Positions 35,626 to 45,932 are shown, counted from the stretch's first letter. The stretch is 64,000 nt of DNA from CAYFLR01 sp964343805 (GCA_964343805.1 CAYFLR010000019.1:1-64000); one strand, 5' to 3'. A program made the numbers and translations. The notes: generated by a model from the sequence alone, not told the origin.

Positions 35626-36768
35626 TTAAGCTAACGCACTGTCACGTAACCGGTTAAATTGAACCGGCTTAAAAACCGGCGAAGCCGGTGCATAACTATT
35701 CTTTTTCTTCACCACTTTTTCAACAGATGGCTTTTCTTCCTTTTTCTCTACTGGAGTGGTCTGTGGTTCTTCTGCTGCGGCCACTTTTTTGTCTTGGCCT
35801 AAGGCGGAAGGAACTGGTATTTCCATCATGTTTCCCTCTTTTTTAGACTTAGCTGGCCCACTTTGAGGAAGCACTTTGGCCTGTTCCTTTTTAATTTGCT
35901 CCACTTGCTCTTTTATCTTCACGGATTGAACTTCATTAATGGGAATTCGACCTAAATCAGTTAAAAAGACCGGCTTTCCACCTAAGGCTGCAACCCCTTT
36001 TACTTCAGAGAAGTTTTTCACGGAAACTTGAGCATTTTTTCCTTCCACATCAGTGGCTTCTACTTCGTAATAGAAAAGTCCGTTGCCATTATCTCTACCA
36101 TCCGCCGATTTTCCGTCCCAGGTGATACTATTTTGCCCCTTCTTTAAAGAGGAGATGGGAATCTGTTTAATCACCTGTCCCATATCATCTCTCACCTTGA
36201 GAGTTCCTTTGGTCACATCCCGGTCTAAATTGAAATGTGCTTTGATGGGCTCACCGGTATAATTAAGTTTTCCGCCTTCAATCTCAATCATCTTGCCAAT
36301 GTAATTCACCATGTCGTGTTCATTGGATTGATTATTAATTTGATTGAGTTTTTCAACCCCTTTGGCGACTCCCATGAGCTGCTCTAAACTATTAAACTGG
36401 GCCATTTGCTGAGCGAGTTCAATATTGTCAAGTGGCTTAGTGGGATCTTGCACCTTTAGCTGAGTGATGAAGAGATTTAAAAAATCATCCTTATCCAACT
36501 CTTTTTTATGGATAGGGTTATCTTTTCCATATCTTCCGCCCCCTTTATTATAGGCGTCTAATACATCTTTTCCTTCAGCGTTTCTCTCTTTAATGGCCCT
36601 CTCTCTTGCCTCCTCAATGGAAGAACGTTGCACCAATTTAGCAAAATCCATAGGTGGTTGCTTCACCATTTCAGTGGCCTTATGCTCTTCTTTCATAGGG
36701 CCTGCCATCCCTTGCTTTTGAGCTGCCATTAATTGTTTTGCTACGCTACCAGCGTTTGGTGCGATCAT
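35626..36768 (-). CDS. flgD: Flagellar hook capping protein FlgD, C-terminally extended
   Basis: Hook scaffold needed for hook assembly. The family start is clear (DKDDFLNLFITQLKVQDPTKPLDNIELAQQMAQFNSLEQLMGV), followed by the FlgD Ig-like domain (KGQNSITWDGKSADGRDNGNGLFYYEVEATD). At 380 residues it is longer than usual, with about 60 extra residues before the core and a charged Pro/Lys/Glu tail of about 110. It lies between fliK and flgE. Confidence 0.93.
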   Translation of the reverse strand: MIAPNAGSVAKQLMAAQKQGMAGPMKEEHKATEMVKQPPMDFAKLVQRSSIEEARERAIKERNAEGKDVLDAYNKGGGRYGKDNPIHKKELDKDDFLNLFITQLKVQDPTKPLDNIELAQQMAQFNSLEQLMGVAKGVEKLNQINNQSNEHDMVNYIGKMIEIEGGKLNYTGEPIKAHFNLDRDVTKGTLKVRDDMGQVIKQIPISSLKKGQNSITWDGKSADGRDNGNGLFYYEVEATDVEGKNAQVSVKNFSEVKGVAALGGKPVFLTDLGRIPINEVQSVKIKEQVEQIKKEQAKVLPQSGPAKSKKEGNMMEIPVPSALGQDKKVAAAEEPQTTPVEKKEEKPSVEKVVKKKNSYAPASPVFKPVQFNRLRDSALA

Positions 36769-36783
36769 TTGTTCTCCCTATTC

Positions 36784-39390
36784 CTAAGCTTGCACACTCA
36801 CTCGATCTTTACTGATATAAGATCGGGTGGCTTTCTTTGTCTGTTTTTGTATGGTCTGCTCTTGTTTTTTCTCATCTTGAAAGACGGTAAATTCCGTACT
36901 GCTCTCTTCGTGGCCTTCTCTCTTTTCTTCGAGATCCTCTTCACTGGAAGCGGACTCTCCACCCACGGTGACATTCAATTCTTCAAATTCCATATTTTGG
37001 CTTTGGAGTGATTCTCGTAAACGATCCATGTTTCCTTCTAGCATCTGTCTCACTTCGGGAGAATCTACCACCACATCCAGTTTCACAATTTTATCATGGA
37101 CACTGATATTTACTGCCATCTTGCCATACTGGTCTGGCTTTAAAATAAGACGGGCCGTTCCACCACCGGACTTCACTTGCAGTTCGGTTTTCTCTACTAT
37201 TTTATCGATCATGGCTTTGATGTTTTCTGCTCGATCATTGCCAAAGTCAATTTGTTCAGCAGCAGGTCCCGTTCTCACAGCCCCCGCCTTGACCATAGAA
37301 GGCCGTTCCACACTAAATAAAGGAGCGTCTTTCACCGCTTCTTTAGGAGCATCGCTTCTGCTCAAATCCACCTTATCTAGTTTCTGATAAGAGAACTCAT
37401 TTCGTTGTTGCTCTTGTCCTTGACCGCTAAAGGACTCTTCTCCAGTTGTAAAAGTATCAGTGGGCATTAAATCACTGGCTTTTGCTGCACCCAAGCTTTG
37501 TGATTTTATTAAAGTGGAGTCCATTTTGGTTTCCGACTTTAAATTGAAAGCTGGTTTAATGCCCTCGGTAAAAGTTTCTGAAAAAGGATTTTCTCCCTCA
37601 GACTTATTTGTTCCCATTGGATTTGTGGGTGTTTGTACCTCTTCCACCACCGGCTCTCTTGTAATGAGACTCTCTTTAGTTTCCAAAAATTTGGCCATTG
37701 CCATATTGTCAGACATGACCATTTTTTCTGGGCTCATTGTGGGTTTTTGACCCATGACTTTTTGATCTAAAATGGGCATCTCTTCCCTTGGAAAAGAAAA
37801 TGCGCCTTCACCCGTTAAGGGGGAGTAAATTTCATTTTCAGGTGTTTGCATCATAAATGTATTAGGCAGAGCTGAGGTATTACTCGTATTGGTAAAGAGA
37901 TTCTGCTGAATCATTTCTGGATTTTGCATAGGTGATTGCAAAGGAATCATCTGCTCTTTGGTTACAATTTCACGCTCAGGAGAAATCATACCCTCTTTAA
38001 TAGGCATTCCATATTCTTGCTGCCCTGTCCAAAGCTCTCTCTTGGAGTTCATGAACTCAGGACTCAATGTCTCTTTTTCCTGCCCCATCATATCAAGTGG
38101 TAACTTCTGAGCTATCTCCTCGGATTGAAGAGGTTGGACATTCATTTGAGTAGCTTGTTTTGATATAACACCCTCAACTAGAGCCTGACCCTCTCCCCCT
38201 GCCTTCATTGCAAATAAAGGTAAGGAAGTTTGATCCGCATTAGCTTGCACTAGAGCATCATCAGAGATTATCTGGCCATCTTTTCCCATTGTTCCATGTG
38301 AAACCTCACCAGGGTCACGTAAATAGTTCATTTGCTTGGGAGCCATGGCCCCTGGCATTCCACTGGTGGCAGCAATGGCTTCTCGAAGTTTATTTTGAAT
38401 TGCGGGTGGAATTTGCTTATTACTATTTAAATACTCTTTAGTCTCGATCACCCTTTGTTTTTTATTGCTTTGAGGATCGGGCTTATTCATGGTGAGTTTA
38501 CCATCTGATTCATCCACCTCTTGCAGTTTTCCAATCTGATCAGGTCGAATTCCTCTTTTGCGATGGGCCCTCGTGATATAGGTGGTTAAATCGCCCGCCT
38601 CAATATTTTTCTTCATGATTTGCAGTTCAGTTCGAATCGCTCCAGCATCCAAGCCCAATCCTCTTAATAGACTCTTAAGACCAATCTCTTGATTGGGATC
38701 GATATTGAATGCGGCGGTTAATTCTTCAGGAGAAATGTTGGTAACTCCTATTTCTGCTAACCATTCACCGGGAGTTCTTTTTTGAGAAAACACATCTCTG
38801 ACATCACTATTTAAAACAGATTTAACCAGTTTATTAGAACTGATGGTTTCCACTAATTGAGAGGCTCCGCCCTCGACTAAAGAGAAATCTCCATTTAAAA
38901 TGGCCAAAATGGGCGCTTCCTGTAGAACCACTTTCTGCTTTTCTTTCATGGATGGAATCTCTCTGAGAGAGACCTCTTCACTCGGTTTATCCATTTTTGC
39001 AATATTTTTACCTTGAGGAGCTTCTGTCTTCTCAATAAATTTAGTTTGCTTAGCTCTTCTTCTCACAGGAGCTTCGGTAGGTTCTTTAGGCGCTTTTTGA
39101 GCAGATCTTTCCACCTTTTCGGACCGTTCAGGTCTTGGTGGAGTTTTCTTTTTCACCGGGGCTTCTTCGCGCTCTCTTGGTTTTGCGGCTGGAGATTGTT
39201 TTTCTTTCAGTTTGAATTCTTTTTTCTTTGGTGCTGGTTTTTCGGCTTTCTCTAGATGCTGAGCAAAAGACTTATTATCTTTTGCCTTATCATTTACAAC
39301 AGGTGCTGGGCTCTGGCTTGGCTTTACCAAATCCATTGTGCCCGACATCATCAATTGAGCTGAGTCAAAACTTTTACCGTTCTGTATCAT
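36784..39390 (-). CDS. fliK: Flagellar hook-length control protein FliK, unusually long
   Basis: Measures hook length and triggers the export switch. The C-terminal FliK domain is visible (GTARLILKPDQYGKMAVNISVHDKIVKLDVVVDSPEVRQMLEGNMDRLRESLQSQNMEFEELNVTVGG), followed by an acidic and basic tail. The rest is long, disordered and rich in Pro, Lys, Glu and Met. The ATG at 39390 follows AGGA and gives 868 residues, about twice the common length. The frame is open to 39462. A longer ruler may fit a longer hook, but that is inference. Confidence 0.85.
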   Translation of the reverse strand: MIQNGKSFDSAQLMMSGTMDLVKPSQSPAPVVNDKAKDNKSFAQHLEKAEKPAPKKKEFKLKEKQSPAAKPREREEAPVKKKTPPRPERSEKVERSAQKAPKEPTEAPVRRRAKQTKFIEKTEAPQGKNIAKMDKPSEEVSLREIPSMKEKQKVVLQEAPILAILNGDFSLVEGGASQLVETISSNKLVKSVLNSDVRDVFSQKRTPGEWLAEIGVTNISPEELTAAFNIDPNQEIGLKSLLRGLGLDAGAIRTELQIMKKNIEAGDLTTYITRAHRKRGIRPDQIGKLQEVDESDGKLTMNKPDPQSNKKQRVIETKEYLNSNKQIPPAIQNKLREAIAATSGMPGAMAPKQMNYLRDPGEVSHGTMGKDGQIISDDALVQANADQTSLPLFAMKAGGEGQALVEGVISKQATQMNVQPLQSEEIAQKLPLDMMGQEKETLSPEFMNSKRELWTGQQEYGMPIKEGMISPEREIVTKEQMIPLQSPMQNPEMIQQNLFTNTSNTSALPNTFMMQTPENEIYSPLTGEGAFSFPREEMPILDQKVMGQKPTMSPEKMVMSDNMAMAKFLETKESLITREPVVEEVQTPTNPMGTNKSEGENPFSETFTEGIKPAFNLKSETKMDSTLIKSQSLGAAKASDLMPTDTFTTGEESFSGQGQEQQRNEFSYQKLDKVDLSRSDAPKEAVKDAPLFSVERPSMVKAGAVRTGPAAEQIDFGNDRAENIKAMIDKIVEKTELQVKSGGGTARLILKPDQYGKMAVNISVHDKIVKLDVVVDSPEVRQMLEGNMDRLRESLQSQNMEFEELNVTVGGESASSEEDLEEKREGHEESSTEFTVFQDEKKQEQTIQKQTKKATRSYISKDRVSVQA

Positions 39391-39559
39391 GAAAGTCATC
39401 CTTAAATAACTGTTAGAAATAGTTAGAAATATTAATAGCAACATCCGTGCCATAAATTTCATTTTTTTTATTTTTTTGCTAAAGCTTTGAAATTCAGTGC
39501 CGATGAAGAGGAAACAGTCTAATTGTAAAGGAAACTTTATTTTTCAAATTGGGTAAGAT

Positions 39560-40210
39560 TTACCGACTGGTAGGTAATTTTTTGCCGCTTCTTATTCGAG
39601 CCAGCTCTTCAGAGTACTCCACCACTTTATCAGTGGACATCTTCTCAAACAACTTGGAAACCACGGACTCTTTAAGGTGTAAAAGGAGCTGTATAGCGAG
39701 GTTTAGATCCATCTTCTCAAAAGCCGGGGCGGCCTTTTTTACATCCATTTTACTGTACATTTGCACTAGTTTTTTGAGTCGATCTTTTTTGAGATTGGCC
39801 TCTTTGGCCAGAGAATCTTCGTACTCTTTTTTGGTCTTTTTAATTTCAGCTAACTTCTTCACCAGTCTTTCCTCTGTTTTGGCGAGGAACTTCTCTTTCT
39901 CTAAAAGTTTTTCTTCTTTTTCTTTAAGGGCCTTAAATTTCTTTTGGTAGTCCTCTTTTTTAATTTCTATTTTGGCAGCATCTTCAGCGGTTGGAAATTC
40001 AGCTTTGGGAATAAATTTCCCCTTGGCTTTTTCCTTAGCTTCCCTCTCTGCTTTAAGTTTGGCCATTTGCTCTTCTTCTTTCTTTTTAGCTTTTTCTTTC
40101 AATTCCTCTTGATCAACCGCATAGAGGCTTTTTTCAAAATAGAGACCACTTGCTACTGAGGTTAAAAGAAGAACTAAAAATAATAGAAATTTGGTGTTAA
40201 CTTTTGGCAT
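39560..40210 (-). CDS. MotE-like flagellar protein (MgtE N-domain related)
   Basis: After a membrane helix (FLLFLVLLLTSVASGLYF) comes a highly charged coiled coil, then a helical domain (MYSKMDVKKAAPAFEKMDLNLAIQLLLHLKESVVSKLFEKMSTDKVVEYSEEL) resembling the MgtE N-domain of MotE, a periplasmic chaperone of MotC and part of the motor in some bacteria. It starts inside the end of fliJ; the ATG at 40210 is the best-placed start, with others at 40228 and 40249. It lies between fliJ and fliK, the usual place for this gene. Confidence 0.75.
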   Translation of the reverse strand: MPKVNTKFLLFLVLLLTSVASGLYFEKSLYAVDQEELKEKAKKKEEEQMAKLKAEREAKEKAKGKFIPKAEFPTAEDAAKIEIKKEDYQKKFKALKEKEEKLLEKEKFLAKTEERLVKKLAEIKKTKKEYEDSLAKEANLKKDRLKKLVQMYSKMDVKKAAPAFEKMDLNLAIQLLLHLKESVVSKLFEKMSTDKVVEYSEELARIRSGKKLPTSR

Positions 40211-40646
40211 GAGCTGATTTATTTCCATGTTTAAATGACGAAAATTCATCCAATTCTTTTCCTTCTATGTGCTTGAACTTCTCTTGATTCTGCTTCAACT
40301 CTCTTTTATAGATCTCCTCTAAGATTTTCTCTTGCTTCTTAGATTTAATGAGTTCCAGTTTTTTAACTTCTATTAGGCTTTTAATTTCATGGATTTCCGC
40401 TAATTTGTCTACTATTTTTTGTTTAATTCCTTCAAGGAATCCCGTGTAGAGGCGTTCATGTTGATAACGTCCGGCAACCAAATGCTCCATCATCTGATCC
40501 TTAGTATCAACATATTGATCCCGTAATTCATAGAGTTCAATTTGAGCTTTTTCTTCGTTACCAAGAAGAAGTTGATATTCTCTTTCGATGGTACTAGAGA
40601 GAGTTTCTCGATAGTCTTTTAAGGATTGAAGAGAGAATTTAAACAA
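40197..40646 (-). CDS. fliJ: Flagellar export protein FliJ
   Basis: A 149-residue, almost entirely coiled-coil protein (KFSLQSLKDYRETLSSTIEREYQLLLGNEEKAQIELYELRDQY) matching FliJ in length, start and place directly after fliI. It escorts chaperones and activates the export ATPase. Confidence 0.85.
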   Translation of the reverse strand: MFKFSLQSLKDYRETLSSTIEREYQLLLGNEEKAQIELYELRDQYVDTKDQMMEHLVAGRYQHERLYTGFLEGIKQKIVDKLAEIHEIKSLIEVKKLELIKSKKQEKILEEIYKRELKQNQEKFKHIEGKELDEFSSFKHGNKSAHAKS

Positions 40647-40660
40647 ACATTACCTCCAGA

Positions 40661-42028
40661 CTATTGAGCCATTCCCTCACCAGGTATGGTACTATCCAGC
40701 CTTGGGGGAAGATTATCTAGATGAACTAGATCCTCTAAATTCTTAATACTATCATAAAGGGGGGCTTTTTCTTTCATCCCCTGTTTGAGTAGTTTAAATA
40801 TTGAAGGACGGAGGGAAATGGCTTGGTCTATCTCTCCATCACTTCCCGCATTATAGGCACCAATTTCAATAATGGTGCGCGATCGTTCGTAGGTCGAATG
40901 TAGCTGTTTTAAACGTAAGGCCATCTGCCAATGTTCATCCTTTACGATATCCACCATAACCCTAGATAAACTGGATTCAATATCTATGGCTGGAAAAATT
41001 CCTTGCATGGCCAACTCTCTCGATAAAACAATATGACCATCTAAAGTTCCCCTCACCGCATCAGTGATGGGATCGTTAAAGTCATCTTGATCCACCAGAA
41101 CCGTGTAAATTCCTGTAATGGTCCCCTTTCCCGGGCCGGTTCCAACGCGCTCCAGAAGCTTAGGAATGGTGGAAAAAACAGAAGGTGGATAGCCTTTGGT
41201 GGTTGGTGGTTCACCCACGGCAAGGCCAATTTCTCGCTGAGCATGAGCAAAGCGGGTAATGGAGTCCATCATTAAAAGAACATCTTTTCCTTGGTCTCTA
41301 AAATATTCCGCTATGGAAGTGGCTAGATTGGCTCCTCGCACTCTTAACAAAGGAGATTTATCTGAGGAAACCACCACCACGATACTTCGTTTGAGACCCT
41401 CTTCTCCTAAATCTTTCTCAATAAATTCTCGAACCTCTCTGCCTCGCTCTCCAATGAGAGCAATGACATTGATATCAGCTTTTACATTTTTAGAAATCAT
41501 ACCCATTAACACAGATTTCCCAACACCAGAACCCGCCATCAGAGCAACACGCTGCCCCTTACCACAGGTATAAAGACTATTAATGGCCCTGATACCTAGG
41601 TCAAGTGGCTCGGCAATGGATTTTTTTAAAATGGGATTCGGAGGATCATTGTAGAGAGGATATTGATTTAAATCATCCGGCAGGGGACTTTCATCAATGG
41701 GGTTTCCGAGTCCGTCAATCACTCTGCCTAAAAGAGATTCGCCCACTAAAATGGTATTATTACCACTTCTAGGTGTGATGGCACTTTGAGTATTTACACC
41801 TTTAATAGAACCATAGGGAGCAAGCAGGACTCTATCACCGCGAAAGCCCACCACTTCAGACATTAAACTCCGACCTTCATCAGAGGTGACAATGTCACAA
41901 ATAGTTCCCATTTCAGCACCCGGTAAAAAACCTTCAATAACGGTGCCCACTATCTGGCAAACCCGACCTCTCACACTGTAGGAATCTACACTTTGGATCC
42001 GGCTTTCAAAAGCATCTAAATCTATCAT
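40661..42028 (-). CDS. fliI: Flagellar export ATPase FliI
   Basis: Rotary-like ATPase of the flagellar export machine, 455 residues, related to F1-beta. Walker A is GSGVGKSVLMG, followed by ALIGERGREVREFIEKDLGEEG, VLLMMDSITRFAHAQREIGLAVGEPP and GSGTITGIYTVLVDQDDFNDPI-like segments. It is directly adjacent to fliH and 14 bases upstream of fliJ. Confidence 0.96.
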   Translation of the reverse strand: MIDLDAFESRIQSVDSYSVRGRVCQIVGTVIEGFLPGAEMGTICDIVTSDEGRSLMSEVVGFRGDRVLLAPYGSIKGVNTQSAITPRSGNNTILVGESLLGRVIDGLGNPIDESPLPDDLNQYPLYNDPPNPILKKSIAEPLDLGIRAINSLYTCGKGQRVALMAGSGVGKSVLMGMISKNVKADINVIALIGERGREVREFIEKDLGEEGLKRSIVVVVSSDKSPLLRVRGANLATSIAEYFRDQGKDVLLMMDSITRFAHAQREIGLAVGEPPTTKGYPPSVFSTIPKLLERVGTGPGKGTITGIYTVLVDQDDFNDPITDAVRGTLDGHIVLSRELAMQGIFPAIDIESSLSRVMVDIVKDEHWQMALRLKQLHSTYERSRTIIEIGAYNAGSDGEIDQAISLRPSIFKLLKQGMKEKAPLYDSIKNLEDLVHLDNLPPRLDSTIPGEGMAQ

Positions 42029-43243
42029 CTAGGAAACCTTTTTTTCAGGTAAAGAAAAATCCAGTTGATCCAGCATATGATCAACCTGTTTGGCTACTTT
42101 GGAATCAATGATACTGGTTTCAGTCTCAATGGAAAAATCCCCTGGCAATACTGCCGCATCTGGAATCAGTTCGGTGAGCTCTAAATCTTTAAAGCGCTCT
42201 TTGAGCTCAGGGACCATCCCGGAAAAGAATTCGGCATCCTCAGGATTCACTCGCACCTTAATTTTTTCCTTAGGTACGGTTTTTTCTACCACATCATTGA
42301 AGATTTTTTTCAAAACTTCAGGGTCGGATTTCATCTCTGAACGGATAACCCTCTTGGTCACCTTTTCTACCACTAGTTTAAAAGTCTCTTCCACTTCCTC
42401 ATAAACCGACTGTTTGAGGCTCTCTAGCTCTTCTAACAGCTCTCCAACCTTAGAAAACAAGGTCTGAACCCGCTGGTTTACCCCCATATATCCTTTGTCT
42501 TCACCCGATGCAAAACCGGCGTCATATCCTGATTGAAAGCCTTTTTCTCTTCCTTCATCATAGATACGTTGCAACTCTTCTTCATTAATAGCTGATGGTT
42601 CTTGTGGCATTGACTCCATATTGTCTTGTGGAGGCACGGGCTGTTCCACATTCGGAATAGGTTGTTCTTCCATACCCAAGTCCTGAGCATTAAAAGGAAC
42701 ATCCCCTCCAGTTAAATTCGCTTGAGCCGTCATGGCGTGTTCGTTTTCTTCTTTGACTGTATCATTGAGTGCTTCATGAAAAAGCTTGTTTCCCACATTA
42801 ACCTTTTCTACTGAATCATCGATGTGGTAATTAATATCCGATAGGTCTTGATCAGAATCATTACTCGTTTCGGGAGGTGTGACGGGAGTTATAGAAGAAG
42901 GCTGGCTGTCTCCATCATCAGCAGATAGATCAAAAGAGTAGTCTTCTCCCTCTTGCTCAAGTTTTTCCACTTCATCCTTCTGTTTCGCCATCTCATCTTG
43001 AATCTGCTTAACCTCTTCAGTGAAATCTTCCGGCTCAATCAAAGGATCGTCAGTAGGAAACTTTTCATGATAAGGACCATAATCCCTTAAATATTCTTCT
43101 ACATCATCTATATTGGTCTTCTTACCATGCATGGTGTTACGAAACTCATTGTCGAAGGGAACATTATCAAAGGTGTTAATCTCTTTGAAAGAAAACTCTT
43201 CAATGATGCAATATCCCTGCTTTTTCTTTTTAACAACCGACAT
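42029..43243 (-). CDS. fliH: Flagellar assembly protein FliH, N-terminally extended
   Basis: Regulator of FliI. The C-terminal half has the FliH pattern: glycine-repeat helix (YDEGREKGFQSGYDAGFASGEDKGY), a long coiled coil, and a domain with LKKIFNDVVEKTVPKEKIKVRVNPEDAEFF. The N-terminal 200 residues are acidic and low in complexity, so at 404 residues it is nearly twice the usual length. It abuts fliI, in the expected order. Confidence 0.88.
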   Translation of the reverse strand: MSVVKKKKQGYCIIEEFSFKEINTFDNVPFDNEFRNTMHGKKTNIDDVEEYLRDYGPYHEKFPTDDPLIEPEDFTEEVKQIQDEMAKQKDEVEKLEQEGEDYSFDLSADDGDSQPSSITPVTPPETSNDSDQDLSDINYHIDDSVEKVNVGNKLFHEALNDTVKEENEHAMTAQANLTGGDVPFNAQDLGMEEQPIPNVEQPVPPQDNMESMPQEPSAINEEELQRIYDEGREKGFQSGYDAGFASGEDKGYMGVNQRVQTLFSKVGELLEELESLKQSVYEEVEETFKLVVEKVTKRVIRSEMKSDPEVLKKIFNDVVEKTVPKEKIKVRVNPEDAEFFSGMVPELKERFKDLELTELIPDAAVLPGDFSIETETSIIDSKVAKQVDHMLDQLDFSLPEKKVS

Positions 43244-43261
43244 GTTTCCTCTATATTAATT

Positions 43262-44257
43262 TTAAACCAAGGTATTGTCGCCACCAGTGGCGATAATGAT
43301 CTTCCCTTCTTCATCCAAGCGTCGGGCAATAGCAATAAGTTCTTGTTGTGCTGTTTCCACATCAGAGAGCTTAACTGCACCCATGGCTTCAATATCTTCG
43401 GAAAGTTCGTCTCTAGCCCTTTCAGACATATTATTAAATACCAGCTCTCTAACAGCTTCAGTAGCAGTTTTAAGAGCGTATTTAAGTTTATCACGACTAG
43501 CATCCTTAAGAATGAGCTGAATACCACGATCATCAATTTTGACAAAGTCGTCGAAGGTAAACATAAGATTACGAATTTGTTCGGCCAGATCAGGATCGCG
43601 CTCTTCCAATTTATCCAAGATCTGTTCTTCAGTGTTTTTATCGAGAAAGTTAAGCATCTCAACGATAGGCTCAACACCACCGATTTTCTGTTGAGAAATA
43701 TTACCCATGCGCTGAACTTCATCTCTCAGCACTTCATCAATCTCCTCAATAATTTCTGGGGAGACAGAATCAAGGTTGGCAATTCTTAAAATAACTTCCG
43801 TATGAATATTCTCTGGAAGGAGTTTAATGGTCTCACCACATTTTCTTGACTCTAAATGAGCTAAAATGAGAGCAATAGTCTGTGGATGCTCATTTCGGAT
43901 AAAAGTTGCTAAGGTTCGAGGGTCAATTAATTCCAGTGAATCTAGGTTAGCGGAGGTGGTTAAAGCTAGGTCGTTCACCAAATCATCAGATGCGGCGCCA
44001 CCTAAATGAGAGAGGACTTTTTTAGTAAAGTCATTGCCACCAAAGTAGTACTTCTTGTTAGAATTTAAGAGAGTCCAAAACTCATTCATGATCTCTTCAA
44101 TGACATCGTCATCAATTCGACCCAAACGAGCCATGGCACTACCAATCCTCTTAATCTCAAAGTCTGTCATGTTACGAAAAATTTCAGCAGAGATCTCTTC
44201 CCCGAAGGCTAGTAATAATATCGCTGCTTTTTGTGCACCTGTGTACTTAACCGCCAT
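43262..44257 (-). CDS. fliG: Flagellar motor switch protein FliG
   Basis: Rotor switch protein, 331 residues. It begins YTGAQKAAILLLAFGEEISAEIF, carries ALILAHLESRK, EHPQTIALIL and GGVEPIVEMLNFLDKNTEEQIL, and ends with the torque-helix region (DDRGIQLILKDASRDKLKYALKTATEAVRELVFNNMSERARDELSEDIEAMGAVKLSDVETAQQEL). All three domains are present. Confidence 0.96.
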   Translation of the reverse strand: MAVKYTGAQKAAILLLAFGEEISAEIFRNMTDFEIKRIGSAMARLGRIDDDVIEEIMNEFWTLLNSNKKYYFGGNDFTKKVLSHLGGAASDDLVNDLALTTSANLDSLELIDPRTLATFIRNEHPQTIALILAHLESRKCGETIKLLPENIHTEVILRIANLDSVSPEIIEEIDEVLRDEVQRMGNISQQKIGGVEPIVEMLNFLDKNTEEQILDKLEERDPDLAEQIRNLMFTFDDFVKIDDRGIQLILKDASRDKLKYALKTATEAVRELVFNNMSERARDELSEDIEAMGAVKLSDVETAQQELIAIARRLDEEGKIIIATGGDNTLV

Positions 44258-44269
44258 TTAATTTACTCC

Positions 44270-45892
44270 TTAACGATTTCCGGGTGACATCATCATTCTT
44301 AGAGCCTCAGTGGTTTTAACCGGCTCGTGTTTCGCTAAATACATAATTTGATCGCGAGGAGATAACTTCTCAAAGGGCACCTCCTCCTGAATTTCAATCT
44401 TTTTAAGACCGGCTTTATCAAAGTCGGGTGAAAACTCTTCCACTTCCGCATCAACAGGAAGAAGCTTTTTAGGATCATAAGAAAGCCACTTCAAATAAGG
44501 CTTAGCGACAAAGACAAAGAAGAAGATTAAGCTTAAAGCCACCGCTGCAATCATAGTCATATCTCGCCAGATTTTCTTCTCTTGCATAATGGCTGCTTTT
44601 CTCTCTTCCACGGCAAAGTTATCCTCCAAAAAGCGCATATTTTCGATGGTGAGTTGATCGCCTCTTTTTTGATCGAAGCCAACTGCTTGACGCACTAAAG
44701 AAGCAATCTTTTCCATCTCTTCTTTGGTTCTTGGGGTATATACAGGAGGATCAGCCGGAGTTTTACCAGGTGCGTATTTTCCATCTACCAAGACAGATAC
44801 TGAAAGTTTTTCAACATTCCCTATATTTTCTACAACTCTTGAAATACTCTTACCAATTTCATAATTAAGAGTTTGAGTGGATCGTTTTTGGGATGAGCTA
44901 TTTTTACTCACCTCTACGTTCATATCTTCACCAGGTAAATTGGCTTTGGAACCCGGAATCCCGGTGGGGTTTAGACCTGTTCCCTTCATCTCATCATCAG
45001 CTACTTGAGTAGATCTTAATACTTGCTGATCGGGGTCATACTGTTCGGTTGTAACGGACACTTGTTTAAAGTTAATGCCTGCTGTTACAGCAGCCATGAC
45101 TTTTTCTGGTCCTACGATACGGCCAATCAGAGATTTGATTTTACCCACGTACTCTTTTTCAACACGTTTTTTATACTCTGTTTTTCCTTTGGAAAGCTTA
45201 TCTGGAGCAAGACTTCCCTCTTCCTCGGTCAAAACCTGACCCTCTTGGTCAACGATAGTAATATTATTTGATTTGAGGCCCTCTACACTTCGAGCTACTA
45301 AGAATTGAATTCCTCTCACTTGCTTTTTAGTGAGAACTTGCCCCTGTTTCATTTTTAAGTAAATTGCCGCAGTGGGTTCTGTCTTATCATCTAAAAAGAG
45401 TCTTCTTTTGGGAGTGACAATATGCACTCTAGAAGCTCTGACTGGATCTAAACGATTAATGGTTCGGCTGAGTTCCCCTTCAATAGCTCGTTTTTTGTTA
45501 ATATTGAGTTCAAAGTCGGTAACTGCAAAATTCGACTTATCAAACATTTCCCAACCCACCATTCCACCGGAAGGGAGTCCTTCTTGGGATAATTCGAGGC
45601 GAATGTCCATGGCTTTATCTTTGGGAACTCTTAATGAAGTTCCTGACATATGATATCCACTGATTTTTTTCTTACGGAGGGTTCCCTCAATAGCCATGAT
45701 GTCTTCTTCACTCAAATCAGTATAGAGAGTTTGGTAGGTGGTCTCTTTTTTATTTAGAAAAAGGCTTAAAAATGCACTGAATACAATACCCACAATGGCA
45801 AAAAGAACAATCTTACGTGTCACCGTGAGGTTATTATAAAAGTCCATCATTTTGGCGGAAAACTGATCAAAAAAATCTCTAAACTGATTCAA
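44270..45892 (-). CDS. fliF: Flagellar MS-ring protein FliF
   Basis: Forms the MS ring in the inner membrane. Two membrane helices (near KIVLFAIVGIVFSAFLSLFL and MTMIAAVALSLIFFFVFVAKPYL) flank the periplasmic ring-building domains with LYTDLSEEDIMAIEGTLRKKKI, GMVGWEMFDKSNFAVTDFELNINKKRAIEGELSRTI and ASRVHIVTPKRRLF. The C-terminal FliG-binding tail is present. At 540 residues it is a normal length. Confidence 0.96.
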   Translation of the reverse strand: MNQFRDFFDQFSAKMMDFYNNLTVTRKIVLFAIVGIVFSAFLSLFLNKKETTYQTLYTDLSEEDIMAIEGTLRKKKISGYHMSGTSLRVPKDKAMDIRLELSQEGLPSGGMVGWEMFDKSNFAVTDFELNINKKRAIEGELSRTINRLDPVRASRVHIVTPKRRLFLDDKTEPTAAIYLKMKQGQVLTKKQVRGIQFLVARSVEGLKSNNITIVDQEGQVLTEEEGSLAPDKLSKGKTEYKKRVEKEYVGKIKSLIGRIVGPEKVMAAVTAGINFKQVSVTTEQYDPDQQVLRSTQVADDEMKGTGLNPTGIPGSKANLPGEDMNVEVSKNSSSQKRSTQTLNYEIGKSISRVVENIGNVEKLSVSVLVDGKYAPGKTPADPPVYTPRTKEEMEKIASLVRQAVGFDQKRGDQLTIENMRFLEDNFAVEERKAAIMQEKKIWRDMTMIAAVALSLIFFFVFVAKPYLKWLSYDPKKLLPVDAEVEEFSPDFDKAGLKKIEIQEEVPFEKLSPRDQIMYLAKHEPVKTTEALRMMMSPGNR

Positions 45893-45932
45893 GGTATTCT
45901 CTCCCTGTTAAAAGAATCTCTTTAATAAAGCT

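Noticed and set aside
43127..43789. Long reverse-strand open frames across fliG and fliH
   Set aside because: They are antisense shadows of well-supported flagellar genes, without ribosome sites or family features.
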